Origin: Loktanella atrilutea
GTDB lineage: Bacteria > Pseudomonadota > Alphaproteobacteria > Rhodobacterales > Rhodobacteraceae
Direction: 5' to 3'
Assembly: GCF_900128995.1 (NCBI RefSeq)
Contig: NZ_FQUE01000001.1
Location: 744,001 to 808,000, forward strand
Length of the DNA: 64,000 nucleotides
Shown here: positions 20,268-28,546 of the stretch, in pieces
How the letters are laid out: each line of letters starts with the position of its first letter
Position numbering within the stretch: the first letter of the stretch is position 1
Program-made: the position numbers and the translations under genes
The notes under the pieces: generated by a model
What the model saw: the letters and a program-made list of their open reading frames with translations, nothing else
Databases searched by the model: none
What the model was told of the DNA's origin: nothing

Positions 20268-21407
20268 ATGTCCGCTTCCGATCGCCTCTCCCGCCAGCTT
20301 GCCTTCCTGTCCGAAGCCGACCGCCTGAAGTCCGTGGTCCGCGCAAACGTCCTGATGGACGGCTCGCGGCACGAGAATTCCGCCGAACATTCGTGGCACC
20401 TCGCGCTCTGGGCCCTCGTCTTCGGCGCGCCGCCGGCGGCGATCCACATGGCCCTGCTGCACGACGTGGTCGAGATCGACGCGGGCGATCATCCGATCCA
20501 CCTGCCACAGGACCACGCCGCCATCGCGATCAAGGAACGCGCCGCCGCCGACCGGCTCTATCCGATCCTGCCCGCCGATCAGGCAACCACCTTCCGCGCG
20601 GTGTGGGAGGATTTCGAGGACGGCACCTCGCCCGCCGCCCGCACGGCGCGGATGCTCGACATGGCGCAGCCGCTGATGCAGGAACTGGGCAACGCCGCGC
20701 AGACGGAGGTGGAGCGTGACATCATCCGCGCCCTGCTCGCCACCGGTCGCCCCGCCGCGCTGGCCGACGACTGGCCCGGCCTCTACACCTACGCCCTCGG
20801 CCTGCTCGATCGCACCGGCGCCCGCCTCGACGCGGACACCACCGCCCGGCTGCGCTTTCTGGCAGAGGCGGACCGGCTCAAGACAGAGCTGCGCGCCACG
20901 ACCCTCTTCGACGGTTCCCGCCGCGAGAATTCGGCAGAGCACAGCTGGCACCTTGCCCTTTACGCCCTGACGCTGGCGGAACATGCGGTCCGCCCCGTGG
21001 ACACCGACCGGGTCATCGCGATGCTGCTGATCCACGACCTCGTGGAAATCGACGCGGGCGACCTGCCGATCCACACCGCCGCCTCCGACCGGAACGCCAA
21101 GGCCGCCGACGAGGCCCGCGCCGCAGCGCGCCTGTTCGGCCTCTTGCCACGGGACCAGGGAGCCGCGCTTCACGCGCTCTGGACCGAATTCGAGGCGGCG
21201 ACAAGCGACGATGCCGTCTTTGCCAAGGCGCTGGACCGGGTGCAGCCGGTCATGGCGAATCTGGCGACCCGTGGCGGCACGTGGCTGTCCTACAACGTGA
21301 CCCGCGACCAGCTTGAGACCCGTGTCGGCGACAAGGTCCGGCGCGGGGCGCCGGCCCTGTGGGATGCCATTCTGCCGCAGATCGACGCGTTTTTCACCGC
21401 GACGTGA
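20268..21407 (+). CDS. tandem HD-domain protein (two nucleotidase-like HD domains)
   Basis: Protein of 379 residues made of two copies of an HD hydrolase domain of the YfbR/HDDC2 type (5'-nucleotidase-like). Copy one has RHENSAEHSWHLAL and LLHDVVEIDAGD (His41, His65, Asp66); copy two has RRENSAEHSWHLAL and LIHDLVEIDAGD (His225, His256, Asp257). Both keep the metal-binding residues, so both may be active. Family members are normally single-domain and work as dimers; this looks like a fused dimer. The start ATG 20268 is chosen by the family pattern; ATG 20259 and TTG 20247 are alternatives and none has a strong ribosome site. Confidence 0.85.
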   Translation: MSASDRLSRQLAFLSEADRLKSVVRANVLMDGSRHENSAEHSWHLALWALVFGAPPAAIHMALLHDVVEIDAGDHPIHLPQDHAAIAIKERAAADRLYPILPADQATTFRAVWEDFEDGTSPAARTARMLDMAQPLMQELGNAAQTEVERDIIRALLATGRPAALADDWPGLYTYALGLLDRTGARLDADTTARLRFLAEADRLKTELRATTLFDGSRRENSAEHSWHLALYALTLAEHAVRPVDTDRVIAMLLIHDLVEIDAGDLPIHTAASDRNAKAADEARAAARLFGLLPRDQGAALHALWTEFEAATSDDAVFAKALDRVQPVMANLATRGGTWLSYNVTRDQLETRVGDKVRRGAPALWDAILPQIDAFFTAT

Positions 21408-21491
21408 CCTGACCGCACGATCCGCAGTCTGACCGCTGGTCACGGCGGGCGCGATCGGACATGGTCGCGCATCGCCCCGACAGGACACTGC

Positions 21492-22331
21492 ATGCGCCCC
21501 TTCTCGACCCTCGCCGCCCGCTATCCCGGGGCCTGCGCCGCCTTCGTCCTGACCCTCTTCGCGGTCTGGTTTGCGCTGCCCACGATCCTGTCCCGACCGG
21601 TCGATGCGACGGGCGGTACCGGCACCTTCGACCTGTCCGACCTGCGCCCCTACATCGTGACAGAGGCGGTGGTGGCGGCGGTGCTTCTGGTGCCGGTCGC
21701 CCTGTTCCGCTGGGGCCGCTTGACCGGCCTGCGCGGGCCGGTGGACCGGGCGGGCCTGCGCCTGTCGCTCTGGTTCATCCTGCCGGGCCTCGGCATCGTC
21801 GCTCTGGTCTGGGCCGCGCTGCTGACCGATGCGCCGCGGGAGGACACCGCCCGCCAGATCGCCATGATCGGCACGATGACCCTGCTGATCGGACTGTTCG
21901 AGGAGACGCTGTTCCGCGGTGTCGTGCTGGGCGCGCTGCGCCATCGCCTGTCTGCCGGGATGGCGATCGTGGTCTCGGGCGTGCTTTTCGGCCTGTTCCA
22001 CGTGGTCAACGCGCTGGTGGGTCAGGACATCGCCCTGACGGCGATCCAGATCGTCAGCGCCACGGGCCTCGGGCTGTTCTTTGGCGCGATCACCGTGCAG
22101 GCGCGCAGCGTCTGGCCGGCAATCCTGCTGCATGCGATCTGGGACGCTTTCGCCCTGTCGATGGCGCTGATGCTGCGTCTGTCGCCGCAGGCCGCGACAA
22201 CGACGTTGCCGCAACCGGGATTCGCTGCGCTGATCGGTCCCGCCTTGCTGACCTTCGCCGCCTGGCGCATCCACCGGCGCTGGCGTCGGCGCACCGCAGC
22301 GGCGGAAGAACGCCAAATGCCCTGCATTTGA
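21492..22331 (+). CDS. CPBP-family intramembrane metalloprotease
   Basis: Protein of 279 residues with about eight hydrophobic helices. The Abi/CPBP motifs are intact: EE-x3-R at FEETLFRG (Glu137, Glu138, Arg142), the second motif GLFHVVN (His170), and the third LLHAIWD (His214). Relatives include the CAAX processing enzyme Rce1 and bacterial Abi proteins. The bacterial substrate is unknown. The last 15 residues are Arg-rich and cytoplasmic. Confidence 0.88.
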   Translation: MRPFSTLAARYPGACAAFVLTLFAVWFALPTILSRPVDATGGTGTFDLSDLRPYIVTEAVVAAVLLVPVALFRWGRLTGLRGPVDRAGLRLSLWFILPGLGIVALVWAALLTDAPREDTARQIAMIGTMTLLIGLFEETLFRGVVLGALRHRLSAGMAIVVSGVLFGLFHVVNALVGQDIALTAIQIVSATGLGLFFGAITVQARSVWPAILLHAIWDAFALSMALMLRLSPQAATTTLPQPGFAALIGPALLTFAAWRIHRRWRRRTAAAEERQMPCI

Positions 22332-22396
22332 TGCTGGACAGCGTGGGTCAAGGGGCATAGGGCGCGAAGCTTATATTCAGACCGGACCCTTGCCCC

Positions 22397-24613
22397 ATGA
22401 TCGATTCCCTTGCCAAAGCCCTTGCCGAAAAGGGCTATGACACCCTGACGCCCGTTCAGGAGGCGGTGACCGATCCGGCACTCGACGGTCAGGATCTGCT
22501 GGTCAGCGCGCAGACCGGGTCCGGCAAGACGGTGGGATTCGGTCTTGCCATCGGGCCGACGATCCTCGCGGAGGACGGCACCTTCGGCCCGGCCGGGCGG
22601 CCGCTGGCGCTGATCGTGGCGCCGACGCGGGAACTGGCGTTGCAGGTCAAACGCGAATTGTCGTGGCTTTACAAGGACACCGGGGCCGTTCTCGCGTCCT
22701 GCGTCGGCGGCATGGACGCGCGTGACGAACGCCGCGCGCTGGACCGCGGCGCGCATATCGTCGTCGCCACGCCGGGGCGTCTGGTCGACCACGTGAACCG
22801 CAGCAACATCGACCTGTCCGACATCCGCGCCATCGTGCTGGACGAGGCGGACGAGATGCTGGACCTCGGCTTCAAGGACGATCTGGAGTTCATTCTGGGC
22901 GAAGCTCCGCCCGCGCGCCGCACCCTGATGTTCAGCGCCACCGTGCCGCCGATGATCGTGAAGCTGGCGAAATCCTATCAGAAGGACGCGGTGCGCGTCG
23001 CCACGACCACCAAGGAAGGCCAGCACGCCGACATCGACTATCGCGCGCTGAGCGTCGCACAGCATGACGCCGACAATGCGATCATCAATGTGCTGCGCTA
23101 TTACGATGCGCCCAATGCCATCGTCTTTGCCAACACCCGCGCCATGGTCACGCGGCTGACCACGCGGCTGAGCAACCGTGGCTTTTCCGTTGTCGCCCTG
23201 TCCGGTGAGTTAAGCCAGCAGGAACGGTCCCATGCCTTGCAAGCGATGCGCGACGGGCGGGCCAAGGTCTGCGTGGCGACCGACGTGGCGGCGCGGGGCA
23301 TCGACCTGCCGAACCTGGAACTGGTGATCCACGCGGAATTGCCGACCAATGCGGAAATCCTGCTGCACCGGTCCGGCCGGACGGGTCGCGCGGGGCGCAA
23401 GGGCATCTCTGCCATGATCGTGACGCCCAAGATGCGCCGCCGGGCCGAGAATCTGCTGACCTGGGGCAAGCTGACCGCGACATGGGCGGTCCCACCCTCT
23501 GCTGACGAGATCCTGCGCAAGGACGAGGAACGGCTGCTGAACGACGAGATCTGGTCCGAAACCTTCAACGCGGAGGAGCTGGCCTTTGCCGGTCGCCTGC
23601 TGGAGGCACATGACGCGACCCAGATCGCCGCGGCCTACCTGCGGCTTTATCAGGGCAAGCAGTCCGCGCCGGAAGACCTGACCGAATATAACGCACCGCC
23701 GCCGCGTGAAGGCCGCGAGACGGCGCCGCGCGAACGGAAAGAGACCTTCGGCCCGTCGAAGTGGTTCCGCGTCAACGTGGGCCGCGACCAGAAGGCCGAG
23801 GCGCGCTGGCTGCTGCCGATGCTGTGCAAGGCCGGCGACATCACCAAGAAGGAAATCGGTGCGATTCGCATTCAGGCGGACGAGACCTTCGTCGAGATCG
23901 CCGAAGCGGCCGCCGCCGGGTTCCTGAAGGCCGTCGGCCCCGACATGGTGCTGGAGAATCAGGCGGAGCTGTCCGAGGTGGACGGCATCCCGCAGATCAG
24001 TGACCGGGGCGCGCGCCCCGACAAGAAGGCCTATGCCAAGCGCGACGACGCCGCCCCGCGAAGCCCTCGCCCGCGCGACACGACCCCGCCGCCGCCCAGC
24101 CGTCAGGACGACGTGGCCGCGATCGCGCCGCAGTCCGATACGCCGAAAGAGCGCAAGCCGCGCGCCAAGCCCTTTGCCAAGCCGGAGCGTCGCGATCACG
24201 GCGATGCGGTCGTCGATCTGAACAAGCCGAAGGCGAAGCCGGTCTGGAGGGGCAAGTCCGACGACGCCCGCCCGGCCCGCGCCCCCTATCGCGCCGACGG
24301 CGACGCCAAGCCGGCCTACAAGGGCAAGACCGATGGCAAGCCCGCGTGGAAGGGCAAGTCGGACGACAGGCCCGGCTACAAGGGGAAGTCGGACAAGCCG
24401 CCCTACAAGGGCAAATCGGACGGAAAGCCGGGCGAAAAGCCCGCGTGGAAAGGCAAATCCGACGCAAAGCCCGCGTGGAAGAAGCCCGACGGCGCGCCAG
24501 CGAAGCCCAAGGCCAGTGCCTCTGACACGTCCAAGCGGTTCGTGCCGCCGGGCGGCAAGGCGGGACCCCGCAAGCCCGCAGGCAAGGGTCCGCTGAAGCG
24601 CGGACCGAAGTGA
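22397..24613 (+). CDS. DEAD-box RNA helicase with DbpA-like domain and repetitive basic tail
   Basis: Protein of 738 residues. The helicase core covers about 1-370: Walker A AQTGSGKT, DEAD in VLDEADEMLDLGF, SAT in MFSATVPP, and HRSGRTGRAG. A DbpA/CsdA-type RNA-binding domain follows at about 450-530 (WFRVNVGRDQKAEARWLLPMLC). The last 210 residues are disordered and very basic, including repeats of the type KPAWKGKSD or KPAYKGKTD (coded around 24235-24495). It probably remodels rRNA or cold-stress mRNA. Upstream spacing suggests its own promoter. Confidence 0.92.
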   Translation: MIDSLAKALAEKGYDTLTPVQEAVTDPALDGQDLLVSAQTGSGKTVGFGLAIGPTILAEDGTFGPAGRPLALIVAPTRELALQVKRELSWLYKDTGAVLASCVGGMDARDERRALDRGAHIVVATPGRLVDHVNRSNIDLSDIRAIVLDEADEMLDLGFKDDLEFILGEAPPARRTLMFSATVPPMIVKLAKSYQKDAVRVATTTKEGQHADIDYRALSVAQHDADNAIINVLRYYDAPNAIVFANTRAMVTRLTTRLSNRGFSVVALSGELSQQERSHALQAMRDGRAKVCVATDVAARGIDLPNLELVIHAELPTNAEILLHRSGRTGRAGRKGISAMIVTPKMRRRAENLLTWGKLTATWAVPPSADEILRKDEERLLNDEIWSETFNAEELAFAGRLLEAHDATQIAAAYLRLYQGKQSAPEDLTEYNAPPPREGRETAPRERKETFGPSKWFRVNVGRDQKAEARWLLPMLCKAGDITKKEIGAIRIQADETFVEIAEAAAAGFLKAVGPDMVLENQAELSEVDGIPQISDRGARPDKKAYAKRDDAAPRSPRPRDTTPPPPSRQDDVAAIAPQSDTPKERKPRAKPFAKPERRDHGDAVVDLNKPKAKPVWRGKSDDARPARAPYRADGDAKPAYKGKTDGKPAWKGKSDDRPGYKGKSDKPPYKGKSDGKPGEKPAWKGKSDAKPAWKKPDGAPAKPKASASDTSKRFVPPGGKAGPRKPAGKGPLKRGPK

Positions 24614-24761
24614 CGATTGCTGCGGCGGAGCGGTGAACAATGCCTTAATTCCGCCACAGTTGCGCCCCGCGCGCGACACGATTCGACCCCATCCACGACA
24701 CATCGTCCGGTAGAAGACGATGGGTTTCGGAACCAACCGAAGGCAAATTACAGGACCTACA

Positions 24762-24920
24762 ATGGCCAGCCAGTACCCCGCCCAATCAGAGGCAGCACCC
24801 CAGCAACAGGGCGACTCGCACGCCCTGCCGCAGCAGACAGGCACCCCTTTGGCGCCGACGCACGCGCCGCAGCAGCAACAGCAGACGATCCCGATGTTCC
24901 GGGATTTCGCCAGCATCTGA
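24762..24920 (+). CDS. small Gln/Pro-rich protein (52 aa)
   Basis: Frame of 52 residues starting MASQYPAQSEAAPQQQ and ending IPMFRDFASI, with a run of five Gln. AGGA lies 7 nt before the ATG, and a strong terminator follows 14 nt after the stop, so this is probably a real transcribed gene. I do not recognise a family. It is low complexity and likely unstructured. Confidence 0.5.
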   Translation: MASQYPAQSEAAPQQQGDSHALPQQTGTPLAPTHAPQQQQQTIPMFRDFASI

Positions 24921-24934
24921 GCGACGCAATTCGT

Positions 24935-24976
24935 CCGCACCGCCGATCCTCCCGGCGGCGGTGCGGATCTTTTTCT
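24935..24976 (+). terminator. rho-independent terminator
   Basis: The 10-bp perfect arms CCGCACCGCC and GGCGGTGCGG with a 12-nt loop are followed by ATCTTTTTCT. It closes the transcript of the small Gln-rich gene, and possibly of the helicase. Confidence 0.85.
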
Positions 24977-24990
24977 GATATTCAGCGCGT

Positions 24991-25038
24991 CCGATCGTCA
25001 TGATCGGCCTGCATGTCGTTCGGACGCCGAAACGTCCG
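24991..25038. promoter_or_regulatory. two short inverted repeats upstream of the Pmp3/DUF4112 genes
   Basis: CCGATC-5-GATCGG (24991-25007) and CGGACG-6-CGTCCG (25021-25038) lie in the 283-nt gap before the Pmp3 gene. The gap otherwise shows no gene. They could be operators of a stress-controlled promoter; this is a guess. Confidence 0.3.
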
Positions 25039-25203
25039 CGCGTCACGTGCCCCTGCGGTTCGCGCGGGATGGCGCGCACGACCTTTCCTTCATTTGCATA
25101 TGACGCACTGCGGACCGCCCCGAAACGGATCGCGTCCCGCGCGGTTCAGGGAACCGGCAGGCCCTGTCGCGCATTGATTCAGCGATACATGAAAGGAATT
25201 GCC

Positions 25204-25377
25204 ATGAACCTCGTTCGCATCATCCTGTCCATCCTGATCCCACCGCTGGGGGTCTTTCTGAAGGTCGGCCTTGGCGGTCAGTTCTGACTGAACGTCATCC
25301 TGACGATTCTGGGCTATATCCCCGGCCTGATCCACGCGATCTGGATCATCAGCCGCAGCGAGCCAGCAGCCGCATGA
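25204..25377 (+). pseudogene. YqaE/Pmp3-family membrane protein with an in-frame TGA
   Basis: The frame encodes a Pmp3-type small hydrophobic protein: MNLVRIILSILIPPLGVFLK, then VGLGGQF, a TGA at 25285-25287, then LNVILTILGYIPGLIHAIWI. In the family the position of the TGA is a conserved Trp (FWLN), so one base change TGG to TGA explains it. The frame after the stop is intact up to the TGA at 25375, which overlaps the ATG of the DUF4112 gene. GGAATTGCC precedes the ATG. It may be a recent nonsense mutation, a sequencing error, or a site of readthrough. Confidence 0.82.
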
Positions 25378-25748
25378 CCGATCATCACGCGAGACTGCAA
25401 CGGCTGGAGAAGATGGCTCACCGGATGGATTCGGCGATCCGGATTCCGGTCATCGGGCTGCGGGTCGGCTATGATTCGATCATCGGGCTGATTCCGGGTG
25501 TCGGCGACATTCTGACGCTTGCGCCATCTGCCTGGATCATCATCGAGGCGAAGCGTCTGGGTGCGCCCGCGCATGTCATCAGCCGGATGGTCGCGAATAC
25601 CGCGACCGATACGCTGGTCGGCATGATCCCCCTGATCGGCGATCTGTTCGACGCGACGTTCAAGTCGAACCGCAAGAACGTGGCGATCCTGCGCGACCAT
25701 CTGGAACGCAAAGGGGCCGTCCCGGCAGGACGACCCCGTTTCGCCTGA
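25374..25748 (+). CDS. DUF4112 domain-containing protein
   Basis: Protein of 124 residues with two amphipathic or membrane-associated segments (SIIGLIPGVGDILTLAPSAW and TLVGMIPLIGDLFD). The repeated G-x-IPx-x-GD motif is characteristic of DUF4112. The function is unknown. Its ATG overlaps the stop of the Pmp3 frame (ATGA), so it probably relied on coupled translation; the premature TGA upstream may reduce its expression. Confidence 0.85.
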   Translation: MTDHHARLQRLEKMAHRMDSAIRIPVIGLRVGYDSIIGLIPGVGDILTLAPSAWIIIEAKRLGAPAHVISRMVANTATDTLVGMIPLIGDLFDATFKSNRKNVAILRDHLERKGAVPAGRPRFA

Positions 25749-25768
25749 AGGGGCGAAAGACGAACGAA

Positions 25769-25792
25769 GGCGGGCGCCTGGCCCGCCTTTTT
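25769..25792 (+). terminator. rho-independent terminator after DUF4112
   Basis: Stem GGCGGGC/GCCCGCC with loop GCCTG and a TTTTT run. It lies between the convergent DUF4112 and ndk genes. Confidence 0.85.
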
Positions 25793-25803
25793 CATGTCAG
25801 GCC

Positions 25804-26226
25804 TCAGCCGACCAGTTCGAGGCCGGAGAAGAAATACGCGATCTCTTCCTTCGCCGTCTCCGGCGCATCGGATCCGTGGACCGAGTTCTCGCCGATGGAC
25901 AGGGCGAATTCCTTGCGGATCGTGCCTTCGGCGGCATCCGCGGGGTTGGTGGCGCCCATGACGTCGCGGTTCTTCTGGATCGCGTTCTCGCCTTCCAGCA
26001 CCTGCACGACGATGGGTTCAGAGATCATGAACTCGCAGAGCTCGCCAAAGAAGGGGCGGTCCTTGTGGACGCCGTAGAATTCCTGCGCCTGTGCCAGCGT
26101 CAGCTGGATGCGCTTGGAGGCGACGACGCGCAGGCCGGCGTCCTCGAACTTGGCGATGATCTTGCCGGTCAGGTTGCGCTTGGTGGCGTCGGGCTTGATG
26201 ATGGAGAATGTGCGCTGGATGGCCAT
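25804..26226 (-). CDS. ndk: nucleoside diphosphate kinase
   Basis: Protein of 140 residues, the normal length. It moves the gamma phosphate between nucleotides through the active His in the [12 protein letters not shown] motif (His near 117). It begins [17 protein letters not shown], as in other Ndk proteins. It is a single gene, convergent with DUF4112. Confidence 0.97.
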   Translation of the reverse strand: MAIQRTFSIIKPDATKRNLTGKIIAKFEDAGLRVVASKRIQLTLAQAQEFYGVHKDRPFFGELCEFMISEPIVVQVLEGENAIQKNRDVMGATNPADAAEGTIRKEFALSIGENSVHGSDAPETAKEEIAYFFSGLELVG

Positions 26227-26371
26227 GGGTGCCTCTTGTCTATTGTGCCGCGCTGCGGCGTTGAAAGCTGGCGCTGCCCTAGCATGGTGCATCTGCGGTG
26301 AAAAGGCTTTGCCTTGACAGGCGCGTCGCCACGGCCCGAGATGGCGGCGCCCCTGTCCCGAAGGAACCGCC

Positions 26372-26992
26372 ATGCGCCTCTCCGCCCTTCTGACCTGCCT
26401 GATCCTTGCCACGCCGCTGGCCGCACAGGATGCCGCCTTTCCGCGCCAGACCTTCACGCTGGACCCCGCCCACGCCAGCCTGACCTTCTCTATCATGCAT
26501 CTGGGGCTGTCCAACTTTACCGCCGGTTTCGATACCTTCGCGGCGACGCTGGACCTTGACCCAGCGGCGCCGCAGCATGCGGCGCTTTCGGTGACGGTCA
26601 ATGTCGCATCGCTCGACCTGCCGACGCCGCCGCTGGGGTTCAGAGAGGAGCTGCTGGGGCCGAACTTCTTCGATGCCGATCAATATCCCCAGATCACCTT
26701 CGTCAGCACCGCAGTCGCGCCGACCGGCGCGAAGACGGCGGATGTGACCGGCGATCTGACGATGCACGGTGTCACGCAACCGGTCACGCTGCAGGTCACC
26801 TTTAACGGCAACAGCGCGGCGGGCCTGTTCGAACCATGGGTCCGTGCCGGGTTTTCCGCCACGGGAGAGCTGAGCCGCAGCGCCTTCGGCATGGGGGCCG
26901 GCGTGCCGGCCGAGGGCAGCACGCTGGGTGTCTTCGACACCGTCCGTTTCCGGATCGAGACCGAGTGGACCGGGGAAGCCGTTCAGAATTAG
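26372..26992 (+). CDS. YceI-family periplasmic protein
   Basis: Protein of 206 residues with a signal peptide cut after LAAQ. The lipocalin-like YceI pattern is clear: [18 protein letters not shown]-type start, then [17 protein letters not shown] and [14 protein letters not shown]. The family binds polyisoprenoid or other lipid-like ligands in the periplasm; the ligand here is unknown. Confidence 0.92.
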   Translation: MRLSALLTCLILATPLAAQDAAFPRQTFTLDPAHASLTFSIMHLGLSNFTAGFDTFAATLDLDPAAPQHAALSVTVNVASLDLPTPPLGFREELLGPNFFDADQYPQITFVSTAVAPTGAKTADVTGDLTMHGVTQPVTLQVTFNGNSAAGLFEPWVRAGFSATGELSRSAFGMGAGVPAEGSTLGVFDTVRFRIETEWTGEAVQN

Positions 26993-27063
26993 GGCCGCGC
27001 GGGGGTGGTCACGGCGGTGTGATGCGTTAGGCTGATATTCATAACCTGCGAAGGAGCCGGATC

Positions 27064-28503
27064 ATGAATGCCGTCGTCGATTTTCTGAACACCATCCTGT
27101 GGGGGTATGTGCTGGTCTACGGCCTGCTCGCCGTGGGCATATTCTTTACGATCCGGCTGGGCGCGATCCAGTTCCGCCACTTCCCCGAGTATTTTCGCGT
27201 CATCACCGGATCGCGCGAGACCTCTTCCGACGGCATCAGCCCGCTGCAGGCGCTGACGATCTCGCTCGCCTCTCGCGTCGGCACCGGCAACCTTGCTGGT
27301 GTCGCGGTGGCGATCTACCTCGGCGGGCCGGGGGCGATCTTCTGGATGTGGATGGTGGCGCTGGTCGGCATGGCGACGGCCTATGCGGAATCGACGCTGG
27401 CGCAGCTTTACAAGGTCAGGAACGGCGACGGACAGTACCGTGGCGGGCCGGCCTTCTACATGGCCGCCGGCGTCGGATCGCGGGCGATGGGCTATGCCTT
27501 CTCGATCTGCCTGATCCTGAGCTTCGGCCTGATCTTCTCGGCCGTGCAGGCCAATTCGATCTCGGAAGCGATGACGGAGGCCTTCGGCGTGCCGGGCATC
27601 GTCACCGGCCTTGTCATCGCGGCGCTGGCGGGCATCGTGATCTTCGGCGGTATCCGGTCGATCGCCAACGTGGCCGACAAGATCGTGCCGGCAATGGCGG
27701 GCATCTATTTGCTGGTCGCGATCTACGTGCTGGCGATCCACATCACCGAAGTGCCCGCGATGCTGGCGCTGATCGTGAAGTCCGCCTTCGGCTTCGAGCA
27801 GGCGGCGGGCGGCTTCACCGGCGGCTTCATGGCTGCCCTGATGAACGGCGTGAAGCGCGGCCTCTTCTCCAACGAGGCCGGCATGGGCTCTGCCCCCAAC
27901 ATCGCCGCCGCCGCGGTGCCCGATCCGCACCACCCCTCGTCGCAGGGTCTGGTGCAGGGTCTTGGCGTCTTTATCGACACGCTGCTGATCTGCACCGCGA
28001 CGGCCCTGATGATCTTGCTGTCGGGCGCGGTGGACTACGGTCCCGATGGCGCGCAGGGCATGGTGCTGACCCAGAACGCGCTGGGGGAACACATCGGCGC
28101 GGCAGGCCCCTACTTCATTGCCATCGCCATCCTGTTCTTCGCCTTCACCTCGATCATCGGCAACTACAGCTACTCTGAATCCGCGATGGAGTTTCTGGGG
28201 CTGGGCGGCCGCATGCCGCTGATGGTGCTGAAGACCGTGGCGATGGGCATGGTGATCTGGGGCGCGGTGCAGCCGGTGTCGGCGGTCTTCAACCTTGCCG
28301 ACGCCAGCATGGCGGTGATGGCGACGATCAACCTCGTCGCGATCCTGATCCTGTCGAAGACCGTGGTGACGCTGACCCGCGACTACTTCGACCAGAAGAA
28401 GGCGGGCAAGACGCCGCTGTTCCGGTTCAAGGAACACCCCGGCATCGACAAGGGTGTCGACCCCACGATCTGGAACCGCGACGTGGCGCAGGAACGCGGC
28501 TAA
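27064..28503 (+). CDS. alanine/glycine:cation symporter (AgcS family)
   Basis: Protein of 479 residues with about eleven membrane helices. Family marks are GSRETSSDGISPLQAL near residue 50, SLASRVGTGNLAGVA, and GLFSNEAGMGSAPN. Such proteins take up alanine or glycine with sodium. The marks occur in the expected order. It ends 43 nt before the ABC-F gene. Confidence 0.92.
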   Translation: MNAVVDFLNTILWGYVLVYGLLAVGIFFTIRLGAIQFRHFPEYFRVITGSRETSSDGISPLQALTISLASRVGTGNLAGVAVAIYLGGPGAIFWMWMVALVGMATAYAESTLAQLYKVRNGDGQYRGGPAFYMAAGVGSRAMGYAFSICLILSFGLIFSAVQANSISEAMTEAFGVPGIVTGLVIAALAGIVIFGGIRSIANVADKIVPAMAGIYLLVAIYVLAIHITEVPAMLALIVKSAFGFEQAAGGFTGGFMAALMNGVKRGLFSNEAGMGSAPNIAAAAVPDPHHPSSQGLVQGLGVFIDTLLICTATALMILLSGAVDYGPDGAQGMVLTQNALGEHIGAAGPYFIAIAILFFAFTSIIGNYSYSESAMEFLGLGGRMPLMVLKTVAMGMVIWGAVQPVSAVFNLADASMAVMATINLVAILILSKTVVTLTRDYFDQKKAGKTPLFRFKEHPGIDKGVDPTIWNRDVAQERG

Positions 28504-28546
28504 TCGGGCGCTTTCCCATGGCCGCCGCCTCTGCTATGCGGCGGCC

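Noticed and set aside
20103-22358. 751-codon open frame on the minus strand
   Set aside because: It lies opposite the HD-domain and CPBP genes, which have clear family motifs. Long antisense frames are expected in such GC-rich DNA and its translation is Arg/Gly/Gln-rich noise.
23210-24940. 576-codon frame on the minus strand opposite the helicase
   Set aside because: The Arg/Gly/Leu-rich repeats are the mirror of the helicase tail repeats, not a protein family.
25285-25287. Selenocysteine codon in the Pmp3 frame
   Set aside because: The family has Trp here, not Cys or Sec, and no SECIS-like structure is evident; a TGG to TGA change is simpler.
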